NCBI GenBank assembly: GCA_035384965.1
Contig: DAOOJE010000002.1
Location: forward strand, 124,001-188,000
Source of the DNA: JAAYVZ01 sp035384965
GTDB lineage: Bacteria > Acidobacteriota > Thermoanaerobaculia > Thermoanaerobaculales > Thermoanaerobaculaceae
Reading direction: 5' to 3'
Length of the DNA: 64,000 nt
Under the pieces are notes generated by a model. That model made no database searches. It was given only the letters and a program-made list of their open reading frames with translations, and was not told where the DNA came from. Shown here in pieces: positions 43,001 through 51,987 of the stretch. Position 1 is the first letter of the stretch. The number at the start of each line of letters is the position of its first letter. Both the position numbers and the translations under genes were made by a program.

Positions 43001-44533
43001 TCACCCGGCGTTCGCGATGCTGTCGATGAAGGAGCGCAAGGCCGAAAGGAGCGGCGTGCCGGGATGCGTGCGGCGGATCCACAGCAGGGCGAGGCTCGCC
43101 AGCACGAGGCAAAGGCCGGCGAAGACGAAGACGGAGACGAGGGCCGGTGCGCCGAACTCGGAGGTCACCCAGCGCGCCGCCAGCGAGAGAGCGAGGACCG
43201 CCGCCGCCGGCGGTACGCCCGAGGCGTGGCTGCGCAGGGCCTTCCCGAGGCCGAACCGCAGCCGGGACCACAGGCTCGCCGTCAGGAGCATGAAGTGGAT
43301 GACGACCGCCAGCGACAGCCCGCACGCGGCTCCGGTCAACCCCCAGCGCACCCCGAAGAGCGTGAAGCCGACCACGGCACCCGTGTAGACGCCATAGATG
43401 GCGCCCTGGCGCTTCACCAGCCCCAGCGACCGGTGAAAGGTGTCGACCACGGAGTGGGTGATCCGGAAGAACAGCGCTCCGGCGAGGACGGCGAGCGGCA
43501 CGGTGGCGTGCAGCCATTGGGCGCCGAGCAGGATGTGGATGATGGCGCGGGCGTGCATCGCCACGGCCGCCGACAGTGGCAGGCAAATGAGGGAGGACAA
43601 CCTCACGAGGTAGAAGTACGAGCGTCGCAGGTAGCCGGGGTCGTCCTGGTGCTGTGAAACGAGAGGGAAGAGCACGCGGTCGGCGCTGCTTCCAAGGATC
43701 GCCACGACTGGGTTGAGAATCGCCGTGATTCGGTTGTACAGCCCCAGGCTGGCCTCGCCCAGCAGGCGGACGATGACCAGCTGGTCGAACCGTGTCGCCG
43801 CGAAGATGAGGAGCGAGGTCCCGGTGTAAGGCACGCCGTACCCCAGTAGCTCGCGCAGCGAACGAGCGCAAAGCGCGGGTTTCAGCCACGCCGCCGCCAG
43901 GATGGCCAGGACGGCGGTCCTGGCCGTTGCGGCCAGCGCGGCCGCAATGACCAGCGACCAGAATCCCAGTCCGAGGGCGGCGAGCGGGATGGCAACGAGA
44001 GCGGTCGCGGCAACCTGCGGCACCAGGTCGGCCAGGGCCAGGGCACGGAAGCGCAAATTCCTCTGCAAGATGAACTGCGAAATCGTGGCGAGCGCGGTGA
44101 GCGGCACCATGAACGCCAGGGTGCGGAGGATCGTCTGGAGGGCGGGAATCCGGAACGTGTCGGCGAGGCCGGGTGCAGCGGCGACGAGGCCGGCGGCGAG
44201 CGCCGTGGACATCAGCATCGACACTGTCAGGGCGCTGCCTGAGTGGGAGGTGGAGAGGGTCTTCCTCTGGACGAGGGCGTGCCCCAGCGCCAGCGTGGAA
44301 AAGGTGTCGACGAAGGAGAGAACGAGAGTGGCGGCCGCCATGACCCCGAAATCGGAGGGGGTGAGCAGGCGGGCCAGGGCCGGGGTGAAAGCGAGAAAGA
44401 ACAGGATCTGCACGACCTGGGTCGTCGAGAGCCAGGCAAAGCCGACCGCTACCTCGCGCGAGCTGGTCACGGAAAGGTCGGTGGGGAGCTGCGGCTCCCC
44501 GCCCGGGCCGGCGGGGTGGAAGCCGGCCGACAT
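43001..44533 (-). CDS. Polysaccharide flippase (MOP superfamily, Wzx-like)
   Basis: A 510-residue membrane protein with about 12-14 hydrophobic segments and the N-terminal pattern of O-antigen/lipid-linked oligosaccharide translocases (VGFAWLSTTQVVQILFFLAF, then LTPSDFGVMAAATLVLSF). It probably flips an undecaprenyl-linked glycan across the inner membrane. No glycosyltransferases flank it, so the glycan is unknown. The start at 44533 is chosen over a 57-residue arginine-rich extension; no strong ribosome site is visible and a GTG at 44536 is possible. Confidence 0.85.
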   Translation of the reverse strand: MSAGFHPAGPGGEPQLPTDLSVTSSREVAVGFAWLSTTQVVQILFFLAFTPALARLLTPSDFGVMAAATLVLSFVDTFSTLALGHALVQRKTLSTSHSGSALTVSMLMSTALAAGLVAAAPGLADTFRIPALQTILRTLAFMVPLTALATISQFILQRNLRFRALALADLVPQVAATALVAIPLAALGLGFWSLVIAAALAATARTAVLAILAAAWLKPALCARSLRELLGYGVPYTGTSLLIFAATRFDQLVIVRLLGEASLGLYNRITAILNPVVAILGSSADRVLFPLVSQHQDDPGYLRRSYFYLVRLSSLICLPLSAAVAMHARAIIHILLGAQWLHATVPLAVLAGALFFRITHSVVDTFHRSLGLVKRQGAIYGVYTGAVVGFTLFGVRWGLTGAACGLSLAVVIHFMLLTASLWSRLRFGLGKALRSHASGVPPAAAVLALSLAARWVTSEFGAPALVSVFVFAGLCLVLASLALLWIRRTHPGTPLLSALRSFIDSIANAG

Positions 44534-44744
44534 CACGCACCCGCGGCGCGGTGAGTAGCCGCAAGGCCGGGCGCGCACCTCAGCTTTCGGGAGAGGCTGC
44601 TGCCGCGGCCGACGGCGGTTGCCGCGCCGCCTCGCGAGCGTCCGGGCCGGCCCGAGTAGCGAAGTGAGGTGAGGGGCCGCACGTGCACCAGCCAGAGCAT
44701 ACACGAGCGGCGCCCACGGCCGCCCGCTGGTGCCGGCGGCACGC

Positions 44745-44750
44745 TACAAT
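44745..44750 (+). promoter_or_regulatory. -10 element, leaderless type
   Basis: TACAAT, six bases (GCGCGA), then the ATG of the DnaC-like gene at 44757. The preceding bases lack a clear -35. Confidence 0.55.
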
Positions 44751-44756
44751 GCGCGA

Positions 44757-45539
44757 ATGGCCGGGATCGGGCCCTGTCCGCGCTGTGGCGGCAGCCGCTT
44801 CGTGCTGGTCGAGCGCGACGGGCGGGAGCTGGCCGTCCGGTGCTCGTGCCTCGACGAGTGGCGGCGGGACGCAGCCCTCGCCGCGGCGGCGATCCCCGAG
44901 CGGTACCGCCACTGCACCGTCGAGAGCTTTGAGATCTGGAACCCCGACGACCCCACGCTCGTGAAGGCGCGCCGCCGCACGCAGGAGCTGCTCGACGCCT
45001 TTCCCGCCGTGGAGCGGGGACTGCTGTACATGGGCCGCGTGGGGACCGGCAAGACCCACCTCGCGGTCGCGGCACTGCGCGCGTTGGTGGTGGAGCGGAG
45101 GGTGCGGGGGCTGTACGTCAACGTCACGGAACTCATCCAGCAGCTCCAGATGAGCATCGACGGCCCCGGCCCGAGCCGCGAGGAGATCCTGCAGCCGGTG
45201 GTCGACAGCGAGGTGCTGGTGCTCGACGAGCTGGGGGCTTGCCGCTCCACCGAGTGGGTGCTGGACCAGCTCTACTACGTGATCAACTCGCGGTACATGC
45301 GGCGGCGCCTGACGCTCGTGACCACCAATTACCTCGACTCGCCGCAGCCGGTGCGGGCGCGAGCGAAGCGCGGACCCGAACCGGTGCTGCCCGACGCGGT
45401 CGAGCGATGGCAGGAGACGCTCTCCGACCGCATCACCGACCGGCTGCGCTCGCGCCTGTACGAGATGTGCGACTCGATCGAGCTGCGGGGCGACGACTAC
45501 CGATCGCAGGGGCGCACGCCGGGAGGCACGCGGCGTTGA
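44757..45539 (+). CDS. DnaC/DnaI-like AAA+ ATPase (helicase loader)
   Basis: A 260-residue protein. An N-terminal zinc-ribbon-like part has CPRC at 7-10 and CSC at 29-31, like DnaI-type loaders. The AAA+ core has Walker A MGRVGTGKTHLA, Walker B EVLVLDELGA and sensor 1 LVTTNYLD, followed by an arginine-rich end (SDRITDRLRSRLYEM). It probably loads the replicative DNA helicase. No primase, helicase or transposase gene is adjacent, which argues for a housekeeping role rather than IstB of an insertion sequence. The leaderless -10 fixes the start at 44757. Confidence 0.85.
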   Translation: MAGIGPCPRCGGSRFVLVERDGRELAVRCSCLDEWRRDAALAAAAIPERYRHCTVESFEIWNPDDPTLVKARRRTQELLDAFPAVERGLLYMGRVGTGKTHLAVAALRALVVERRVRGLYVNVTELIQQLQMSIDGPGPSREEILQPVVDSEVLVLDELGACRSTEWVLDQLYYVINSRYMRRRLTLVTTNYLDSPQPVRARAKRGPEPVLPDAVERWQETLSDRITDRLRSRLYEMCDSIELRGDDYRSQGRTPGGTRR

Positions 45540-47614
45540 GCCCGAGATCCCGCACGCTCTGGGTCGCCTGGGCGCTGCTGGCGGCGGCATGCCGCTCGGC
45601 CGCGCCTCCGCCTCGCCTGCCGCCGCCGCGGCCGACCCCGGTCCCGGTCGCGGTGCCCGTCCCGGTGCCCATGCCGACCCCGACGCCGGCGGCCACGCCG
45701 GCTCCGACTCCCGTGCCGCCCCTCCCCGCGGCGCCCACCTGGAACGACCGCGAGGCTCCGCTCGTCCGGATATGGCTCGAGGGCGCGGCGCTGCCCTTGT
45801 CGCTCGGCGAGCCGGGGCGGGCGTTCGGGGTCGAGACGCCCTCGGGGCGGGTCGAACTCGCGGCGCCGCTGGGGATTTCCGCCCGCCGCGGCTTCCTCGA
45901 AAGCCAAGTCGGAGCGTACGGCGAGGCGGCCAACGCCGAGGCGGCGGTGGCGCGGCTGCGCCGAGCCGGGCTGGGCGCTCGCATCGACATAGCCGGGCCG
46001 CTGCGGCGGGTCATCGCGATCGGGCCGCCCGGGCTCGGCCCCGAGGAACTGGCGAACCGCCTCGCGCAGGCAGGGTTCGCCGACGCGGCCAAGCCGAGCG
46101 AGCGCGGAGCCCAGGAGCTTTGCGTGCAGGGCGAAAGCCGCACGGTGTGCGGCTCGTGGCTGCGCCTGTCTCCGGCGGACAACCGCCCGGTCAGGGTCGG
46201 GAGCAAGGCCTACCGAGGCGCTCTCGAGATCCGCAAGCGCAACGGCGGTGCCGTGGTCATCAACGTCCTCAACCTGGAGTCGTACCTGCGGGGCGTGGTG
46301 CCGGCGGAGCTGGGACCGAAGGCGTTCCCGGCTCTCGAAGCGCTCAAGGCCCAGGCCGTGGCGGCCCGCACCTACGTGGCAGCGCATCTCGGCGAGGGTG
46401 CTGCCGAGGGCTGGGACCTGTGCGACTCGATGCGGTGCCAGGTCTACGAGGGGGTCGGCGTCGAGCATCCGCTTTCCGACCGCGCGGTGCTCGAGACGCG
46501 GGGCTTGATCCTGACCTATCGCGGGAGGCCGGCACAGACGTTCTACCACTCCACGTGCGCAGGGCACACGGAGCGCGCGGCGTTCCAGTTCCCCGAGGCT
46601 GCCGCGCCGTACCTCGAGGGCGTCCCGTGCCGGGCTGAGCGGGAGCTTTCGGTCGGCGTGGCGCCGGCTCCCGGGCCGTGGCTCGACAGCGAAGGGCGAC
46701 TGGCTGTCGTCGGGGAAGCGCTGGCGGGCGCACTCGGGGTGAGCGCCTCGGGAGGCTCGCTCGCGTCGGCGCTCACCGGGACCGACCCTGGCGCGGGCAG
46801 CGAGGGCCTGGCACGGGCGTTTGGGCTCGCCGAGGCTGGCGCTGTGGTGCGGCTCCCCGGCAAGGACCTCGGGACGGAAGGGGTGCTCGAGCTGTTGCAG
46901 GTGTTCCGCCTGCCGCTCGCGCCGCCTCCCGAAAACAGCCGGGGGACCTGGGAGCTGGCGCTGGCCGTGCGGCTCGGTCAGCTCACCGGCGCAGTGCGGC
47001 TCGTGAGCGGGCGCCTGGCCTCCGCCGGGGCGGAGCTGCGCTTGCTGGGGGACGACGGCTCCGAGCTGGCGGCTGTGCCCGCCGGAGTGCGCGTGCTCGA
47101 GCGCCGCGGCGAGCGGTGGCGGGAGGCGGCGCTGCAGGTGCAGCCGGGCTCGCCGGCAGCCCTGTGGTGCGCCGGCGAGCGCTGCCCGCTGCTCGAGGTC
47201 GAGCCGCGGCTTTCCGCCGACGACGCTTCGGGCTGGTCATGGTGGCGGCGGGAACTCACCCTCGAGGAGGTCGGGCGGCGGCTTGGCCTGACCGGCGTGC
47301 GGGAGGTGCGGGTCGTGCAGCGGGGCGTGTCGGGGCGAGCCGTGCAGGTCGCGGTGCGTTACGCCGGCGGCGAGAAGATGCTGGCCGGTCTGGGTTTCCG
47401 CTACGCTCTGGAGCTGCCCGACTCGCTCTTCGTGGTCGCAACGGCGAGTGTCGGCGGCGTCCCGGGCCTGCGGTTCATCGGGCGCGGCTGGGGCCATGGC
47501 GTCGGGATGTGCCAGAACGGGGCGTACGGTCTCGCCCTGGGAGGCGCCTCGTTCACCGAGATCCTCGCGCACTACTACCCCGGCACGGAACTGGCGACGT
47601 TCCGGCCGCGGTGA
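45536..47614 (+). CDS. SpoIID/LytB-domain exported protein
   Basis: A 692-residue protein with a TTG start (45536) that overlaps the DnaC-like stop by three bases and follows GGGAGG. It has an N-terminal hydrophobic segment with a possible lipobox (LLAAAC), a proline-rich spacer (PTPVPVAVPVPVPMPTPTP), and a SPOR-like repeat region near 120-165. A SpoIID domain follows (LESYLRGVVPAELG, then LKAQAVAARTYVA) and the protein ends GHGVGMCQNGAYGLA. SpoIID proteins are lytic transglycosylases that cleave denuded peptidoglycan. Here it should act on the cell wall outside sporulation, perhaps in division. The conserved glutamate (VPAELG) is present. Confidence 0.85.
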   Translation: MSPRSRTLWVAWALLAAACRSAAPPPRLPPPRPTPVPVAVPVPVPMPTPTPAATPAPTPVPPLPAAPTWNDREAPLVRIWLEGAALPLSLGEPGRAFGVETPSGRVELAAPLGISARRGFLESQVGAYGEAANAEAAVARLRRAGLGARIDIAGPLRRVIAIGPPGLGPEELANRLAQAGFADAAKPSERGAQELCVQGESRTVCGSWLRLSPADNRPVRVGSKAYRGALEIRKRNGGAVVINVLNLESYLRGVVPAELGPKAFPALEALKAQAVAARTYVAAHLGEGAAEGWDLCDSMRCQVYEGVGVEHPLSDRAVLETRGLILTYRGRPAQTFYHSTCAGHTERAAFQFPEAAAPYLEGVPCRAERELSVGVAPAPGPWLDSEGRLAVVGEALAGALGVSASGGSLASALTGTDPGAGSEGLARAFGLAEAGAVVRLPGKDLGTEGVLELLQVFRLPLAPPPENSRGTWELALAVRLGQLTGAVRLVSGRLASAGAELRLLGDDGSELAAVPAGVRVLERRGERWREAALQVQPGSPAALWCAGERCPLLEVEPRLSADDASGWSWWRRELTLEEVGRRLGLTGVREVRVVQRGVSGRAVQVAVRYAGGEKMLAGLGFRYALELPDSLFVVATASVGGVPGLRFIGRGWGHGVGMCQNGAYGLALGGASFTEILAHYYPGTELATFRPR

Positions 47615-47750
47615 GACGGTTCGTGGTTCCGTCGGCGCCCGGGCATCCTCGGTGACACCACCGACCAACAACCACCGAGAAGAAGCCCCGACAGGGCTCC
47701 CCGGCGTGCTAAGCTCCGCCGGCGGCCCGCTCGGGCCGTCGGGAGGCACG

Positions 47751-48149
47751 ATGGTCGCCATCAACCACATCGGCATCGCGGTCAAGTCGCTCGACGAGCG
47801 GCTGGCGCTGTACCGGGCCCTGGGGCTCGTGGAGGCGGGCCGCGAGGAGGTGCCGAGCCAGAAAGTCAAGGTCGCCATGCTGCCGGTGCGCGGCTCGCAA
47901 ATCGAGCTGCTGGAGCCGACCGCCCCGGACTCGCCGATCGCCGTCGCGATCGAAAAGCGTGGCGAGGGGCTGCACCACATCGCCTTCGAGGTCGAGGACA
48001 TCCGCGCCACGATGGCGCAGCTCAAGGCAGCCGGCTTCCAGCTCCTCTCCGAGGAGCCCCGGCCGGGTGCACACGGCAGCCAGGTGTGCTTCCTCCACCC
48101 CAAGTCGGGTGGCGGGGTGCTCATCGAGATCTGCCAGCCGGGGCACTAG
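47751..48149 (+). CDS. mce: Methylmalonyl-CoA epimerase
   Basis: A 132-residue single-domain vicinal-oxygen-chelate enzyme that interconverts the two methylmalonyl-CoA epimers in propionate and branched-chain metabolism. Metal ligands are visible: INHIGIAV (His), IELLEP, LHHIAFEV (His) and VLIEICQP (Glu). It has the full family length. GGGAGGCACG precedes the ATG. No mutase gene is next to it. A short hypothetical gene follows after four bases. Confidence 0.9.
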   Translation: MVAINHIGIAVKSLDERLALYRALGLVEAGREEVPSQKVKVAMLPVRGSQIELLEPTAPDSPIAVAIEKRGEGLHHIAFEVEDIRATMAQLKAAGFQLLSEEPRPGAHGSQVCFLHPKSGGGVLIEICQPGH

Positions 48150-48153
48150 GCCG

Positions 48154-48489
48154 GTGGAGACCGGCCGGCTCGTCGTCGTCTCCTGCTCCGGCCCGCGCGA
48201 GAAGTTCTGGGGCGTGCTGCAGGCCTTGACGCCGGTCGGGGCCACGCTGCGCGTGGTGCCGCTCGAGGCGTTCGAGGACTTCCTCCGTCAGTTCCGCGAG
48301 GGGGGGCAGGTGCTCATCGCGCCGGTGACGGTCTTTCTGCCCGCGCATCGCCTCGAGCGCATCGAACTGGACGAGAGCGGCGGCGCGGTGGAGGGCCTGG
48401 GCGACCGTTTTCGCCGCCTCGCCGGCCGCGATCCGCTCAACGTGCTGCTGGGCTTGGGCGAACCGGTCCCGAGTGAGCCGCGCATGTAG
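48154..48489 (+). CDS. Small hypothetical protein downstream of mce
   Basis: A 111-residue protein I do not recognise, with a GTG start four bases after the mce stop. It has an alpha/beta look (GRLVVVSCSGPREKFWGVL, then GGQVLIAPVTVFLPAHRLER) and ends in a flexible tail. Tight spacing suggests co-translation with mce and perhaps a related role in acyl-CoA metabolism, but nothing in the sequence proves it. Confidence 0.6.
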   Translation: METGRLVVVSCSGPREKFWGVLQALTPVGATLRVVPLEAFEDFLRQFREGGQVLIAPVTVFLPAHRLERIELDESGGAVEGLGDRFRRLAGRDPLNVLLGLGEPVPSEPRM

Positions 48490-48560
48490 CGGCGGTCGTC
48501 GGTTGGTGGTTTCGCCCGCCCGCCCCGGATGTTTTCACCGGTAACCAGCGACTGCCGGTC

Positions 48561-49280
48561 TCACGGTGTTCTGGGTCGGGATATGAGGTACTCGACGTGC
48601 GCGGCGAGGGCGCGCAAGAGCGCCACCTCGCGGCGCGTTGGCACGGTGCGGCCGAGCCAGCGCCGCACCTGGTCCATGACCCGGGCAGGGTTCTGGGGAT
48701 CCAGCACCCCCGAAGCCAGCAGCGCCCGCTCGAGGTGTGCGACCGCCGCCGACAGGTCCTCCCATGGCGCCGGGTGGTCCATGGCCGACCGTGGAGGGGG
48801 AGGGGAAATCGTGCCTTCGTGCAGGCCCGCCACGACGATCGCCACCGCCTGCGCGAGGTTGAGCACCGGCAGAGCCGGGGAGGTGGGCACCGTGACGCGA
48901 GCGTGGCAGACGCGCAGCTCGCCGGCCGACAGCCCACCCCGCTCCGGCCCGAACACGGCCGCCACACGGTGCGGCCGATTCGACGCCAGCAGTTCGCGCG
49001 CCTGGGGCACGGTCAGCACCCGGCGCTGGTCGCGCGAGCGCGAGGACGTCGTCGCGAGCACGAGGTCGGAGCCCGCCACCGCGGCCTCGAGGGAGTCTGT
49101 CTCCGTGACCCGCACGAGGTCGCGCCCGCCCATGGCCATGCGGATGAGCTCCGGGTCGTCGAGGTCGCACGCCGGCGCGACCAGCACGAGTTCCGGGACG
49201 CCGAAGTTGGCTGCCAGCCGCAGCGCCGACCCGATGTTGCCCGCGTAGCGCGGGCGCACCAGCACGAGGCGCATGTCCAT
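48561..49280 (-). CDS. SPOUT-family tRNA methyltransferase (TrmJ-like)
   Basis: A 239-residue AdoMet-dependent 2'-O-methyltransferase. The N-terminal strand LVLVRPRYAGNIGSALRLA, motif 2 FGPERGGLS and motif 3 LNLAQAVAIV define the knotted SPOUT fold. The C-terminal helical extension resembles TrmJ, which methylates position 32 of tRNAs, so that is the best guess; other TrmH-like targets are possible. TACAAT ends six bases before the ATG at 49280, supporting this start over the second Met six bases on. Confidence 0.88.
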   Translation of the reverse strand: MDMRLVLVRPRYAGNIGSALRLAANFGVPELVLVAPACDLDDPELIRMAMGGRDLVRVTETDSLEAAVAGSDLVLATTSSRSRDQRRVLTVPQARELLASNRPHRVAAVFGPERGGLSAGELRVCHARVTVPTSPALPVLNLAQAVAIVVAGLHEGTISPPPPRSAMDHPAPWEDLSAAVAHLERALLASGVLDPQNPARVMDQVRRWLGRTVPTRREVALLRALAAHVEYLISRPRTP

Positions 49281-49286
49281 GCCGGG

Positions 49287-49292
49287 ATTGTA
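49287..49292 (-). promoter_or_regulatory. -10 element of the TrmJ-like gene, leaderless
   Basis: TACAAT on the minus strand with six bases before the ATG at 49280. It is divergent from the element at 49317. Confidence 0.6.
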
Positions 49293-49316
49293 GCGGCCCG
49301 TGCCCCCTCGCCGTGG

Positions 49317-49322
49317 CAGAAT
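49317..49322 (+). promoter_or_regulatory. -10-like element of the DUF374 gene
   Basis: CAGAAT, six bases (GCGCCC), then the GTG start at 49329. It shares the 48-base divergent region with the TrmJ-like promoter. Confidence 0.45.
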
Positions 49323-49328
49323 GCGCCC

Positions 49329-50009
49329 GTGGGCGAGCGCGGCTGGTACCTCGCGGGACGGTTGCTGGCGGTGGTCTTTCGGATCCTCGCTCTGACCTGG
49401 AAGTTCGAGGTCCGCGGCAAGGATCGCCTGCCGCCGTCGTACGTGCTGGCGTTGTGGCACGGACGGATCATCGGCTCCACGGTGTACAACCGGGACTCGC
49501 GGTGCGTGACGATGGCCAGCCAGTCCAAGGACGGCGCCCTGGCGGCCGGCGCGGTGGACGGTTTGGGGCTGCACGCCACCCGCGGCTCGCCCTCCCGCGG
49601 CGGCCGCGAGGCGTTCGTGGCCATGGAGCGCGAACTCAGGGCCGGGGCGCCGTTCGCCGCCCTCACCGTGGACGGTCCGAAAGGGCCGTGGCGCCGCGTC
49701 AAGCCCGGAGCGCTGCTGCTCGCCCGGCGCACCAGGTTGCCGATCGTGCCGATCACCTTCTCGGCCGACCGTTTCAAGCTCCTGCGTTCGTGGGATCGAG
49801 GCATGATCCCGAAACCGTTCGCTCACGTCGTCGTGGCGTACGGCGAACCAATGGAGGTCTCGGCGCTCGGCAGTCCGGCCGAGGCGGCCGAGGCGATCGG
49901 CGCCGCCCTCGACGAGCTGACGATGCAGCTCGATCGCGAGGTCGCCGGCCGGGAGCTGTGGCCGCCGCGAGCCAGCCTGCCCCCGCTCGACCCGGGGGAG
50001 GCCGACTGA
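49329..50009 (+). CDS. DUF374 lysophospholipid acyltransferase family protein
   Basis: A 226-residue LPLAT-superfamily protein. The catalytic histidine motif is LALWHGRIIGS; other marks are ASQSKDGALAA, TRGSPSRGGREAF and TVDGPKGPWRRVKPG. Members acylate lipid A-like or lysophospholipid acceptors at the inner membrane. One N-terminal hydrophobic stretch (LAGRLLAVVFRILAL) may be a membrane anchor. The GTG start is fixed by the CAGAAT-N6 spacing. It is followed by a convergent gene. Confidence 0.85.
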   Translation: MGERGWYLAGRLLAVVFRILALTWKFEVRGKDRLPPSYVLALWHGRIIGSTVYNRDSRCVTMASQSKDGALAAGAVDGLGLHATRGSPSRGGREAFVAMERELRAGAPFAALTVDGPKGPWRRVKPGALLLARRTRLPIVPITFSADRFKLLRSWDRGMIPKPFAHVVVAYGEPMEVSALGSPAEAAEAIGAALDELTMQLDREVAGRELWPPRASLPPLDPGEAD

Positions 50010-50021
50010 CGGCCTCCCGGC

Positions 50022-50036
50022 GGGGCTCGCAGCCCC
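50022..50036. terminator. Short hairpin between convergent genes
   Basis: GGGGCT-CGC-AGCCCC, a 6-bp perfect stem in the 83-base gap between the DUF374 gene and the convergent membrane-protein gene. It may act as a bidirectional terminator; no T run is present. Confidence 0.35.
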
Positions 50037-50092
50037 GGCCGCGCCGGGCGGGCGAGTGAGACGAGGATGGCCGCCGCGCGGGAGGCGGCCGG

Positions 50093-51058
50093 TCAGCCGG
50101 GTGAGCCCGCCGCTCGCTGGCGCCGGTGCCACACCCAAAGGAACGGCAGCGCCACCAGGCAATGGACGGCTGCAAAGACCACGCTCCAGGAGTGCGACGC
50201 GAAGCCCGCCGCGAGCGCAGCCGAGGTGGGCACGCCCACAGTGGCGAGGGCTGCGGCCCAGCCGGCCTCCTGGGTCCCGAACGAGCCGACGACGTTGAGC
50301 GGCAAGCTGGCGCCCAGCGCGGCCCCGACGAGCCCGACGACGATCGCATCCGCCGGCCACGACAGCCCCATGCCGCGCAGCAGCGCGACGGTGAGCTGCC
50401 AGATACCCGCCCAGGTACCGAGCGAGCAGAGCACGACGGCGGCGGCGCGCCACGGGGACCTGACCACCCTCTTCAGCTCGCCCCTGACTTGCAGGGCCTG
50501 CCGCAGGAGGTTCCGCCGCCACGTGCCCCCGGGGCGGGCGCGGAGCAGCACCCGGCGCGCCGCCCGGGTGGCGCGCAGGGCGAGGTACAGCACCAAAGCG
50601 GCTCCAGCTGCGACCCCAGCCGCCGTCGCCAGCCCCGGGACTCGCATCCACAGCCCCACGCCGATCCCCCACGCGAGCAGGCCCGAGACGTCGAGCGCCC
50701 TTGTCAGCACCAGGAAGCCGAGCCCCCGCACACCCCCGCGCACGCCGGCCGTGCGCAAGGCGGGGAAGAACGCCAGCTCGCCGAGCCGCATCGGCAGCAC
50801 CGTCACCGGCAGCTGCGACGCCGCGATCACCGCCGCCGCACGCAGGGCTCCGAGCCTGCCTCCCGACAGCAGTCCGAGCCGCAGCGCCCGCAGCGCGAGC
50901 ACCGCCGTCGCCCACCCGAACCCGGCGAGGAGAGCCTCGGCGGAGGTCTGGCGCGTCAACTCGAGCACGGCCGCCGGCCTGGCGGCCCACAGCGTCGCCG
51001 CCAGAAGCCCCGCCCCGGCCAGCGTCGCGAGGGCGGAAACCGCCCGCCTTCGCCTCAC
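50093..51058 (-). CDS. LPG-synthase-TM-like (flippase-like) membrane protein
   Basis: A 321-residue polytopic membrane protein of the YbhN/lysylphosphatidylglycerol-synthase TM type, with about eight hydrophobic segments and family stretches PMRLGELAFFPALRTAG and LPLNVVGSFGTQEAGWAAAL. Members often accompany dolichol-phosphate-mannose-type glycosyltransferases and may flip the lipid-linked sugar. The GTG start overlaps the glycosyltransferase stop (GTGA), so the two form one unit. It lacks the soluble catalytic domain of true LPG synthases. Confidence 0.8.
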   Translation of the reverse strand: MRRRRAVSALATLAGAGLLAATLWAARPAAVLELTRQTSAEALLAGFGWATAVLALRALRLGLLSGGRLGALRAAAVIAASQLPVTVLPMRLGELAFFPALRTAGVRGGVRGLGFLVLTRALDVSGLLAWGIGVGLWMRVPGLATAAGVAAGAALVLYLALRATRAARRVLLRARPGGTWRRNLLRQALQVRGELKRVVRSPWRAAAVVLCSLGTWAGIWQLTVALLRGMGLSWPADAIVVGLVGAALGASLPLNVVGSFGTQEAGWAAALATVGVPTSAALAAGFASHSWSVVFAAVHCLVALPFLWVWHRRQRAAGSPG

Positions 51059-51987
51059 CGGGCTTCCCGTTGGCGACCGCGGATCTCGTCCAGCATGCGC
51101 CGGTTGAACGCCGTGAGGTCGGCGAGAGCGCCCAGCACGGCAAGCTGCACGCCGGTGAGCGCCAGCACGGCCCCGACGATGAGCGATTGCACGTGCCCTG
51201 CGGGGGAGATCTCGGTCAGGTAGAAGAAGGCGAAGCGTCCCATCAGGAACGCCGAAGGCACCCAGCACAGAAACGCCAGCGCCAGGAGGCTGCGCAGCGG
51301 GCGGTAAATGAACACCAGGCGCACGAGTGTCGCGAGGGAAACCAGGACATAGCCGAGATTGGAGCGGAACAGGCGCGACGGCCGGCGCGTCTCGCGGGTG
51401 CGGATCGGCACGGAGCGGACCGCGAACCCCGACTGCCCGGCCTGGATCAGGGTCTCAAGCGTGTAGGTGAACGTCGTGTAGCAGTTGAGGCGGGCGGCGG
51501 CGCGGCGCGAGAACGCCCGGAACCCGGTGGTGGCGTCGGGGACCGGCACGCCGGAGAGGAGCTGGACCACCCACGACCCGAGCCGCTGCAGGAAACGCTT
51601 GAGGGGGGAAAAGTGCCGCAGGGTGGCGACGCCCCGGTCCCCCAGCACGATGTCCGCCTCGCCGGCGAGGATCGGCGCCACCAGTGACGGGAGGCAGGCC
51701 GGGTCGTACTGCCCGTCCGCATCGGTGTTGACGATGACGTCGGCGCCCAGCGCCAGCGAGGCTTCGAGGCCGGTCGTGAACGCGCGCGCCAGTCCACGGT
51801 GCAGCGGCAGCCTCACCACTCTGGCGCCGGCCGCCCGGGCCGCGTCCGACGTGCGGTCGGTGGAGCCGTCGTCCACGACCAGGACCTCCACCTCCTCGAA
51901 ACCCTCCACCTGCCGCGGCAGCTCGGCGAGCGCCGCCGGAAGGTGCTCCTCCTCGCTCCAGGCGGGCACCTGAATCACCAGTTTCAT
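51055..51987 (-). CDS. Glycosyltransferase family 2 (polyprenyl-phosphate sugar transferase-like)
   Basis: A 310-residue enzyme. The GT2 core has VPAWSEEEHLPAAL, VVDDGSTDRT, NTDADGQYDP (metal-binding DxD) and VPVPDATTGFRAFSRRAA. Two C-terminal transmembrane segments (LLALAFLCWVPSAFLMG and LIVGAVLALTGVQLAVLGAL) anchor it, as in DPM1/GtrB-type transferases that load a sugar onto undecaprenyl phosphate. It overlaps both neighbours by four bases (ATGA and GTGA), giving a three-gene glycosylation unit with a YfhO-like and a flippase-like protein. Confidence 0.9.
   Translation of the reverse strand: MKLVIQVPAWSEEEHLPAALAELPRQVEGFEEVEVLVVDDGSTDRTSDAARAAGARVVRLPLHRGLARAFTTGLEASLALGADVIVNTDADGQYDPACLPSLVAPILAGEADIVLGDRGVATLRHFSPLKRFLQRLGSWVVQLLSGVPVPDATTGFRAFSRRAAARLNCYTTFTYTLETLIQAGQSGFAVRSVPIRTRETRRPSRLFRSNLGYVLVSLATLVRLVFIYRPLRSLLALAFLCWVPSAFLMGRFAFFYLTEISPAGHVQSLIVGAVLALTGVQLAVLGALADLTAFNRRMLDEIRGRQREAR

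Noticed and set aside
44757..45539. IstB-type transposition helper
   Set aside because: The ATPase resembles IstB as well as DnaC, but there is no IstA gene, inverted repeat or target duplication nearby, and it carries a zinc-ribbon N-terminus.
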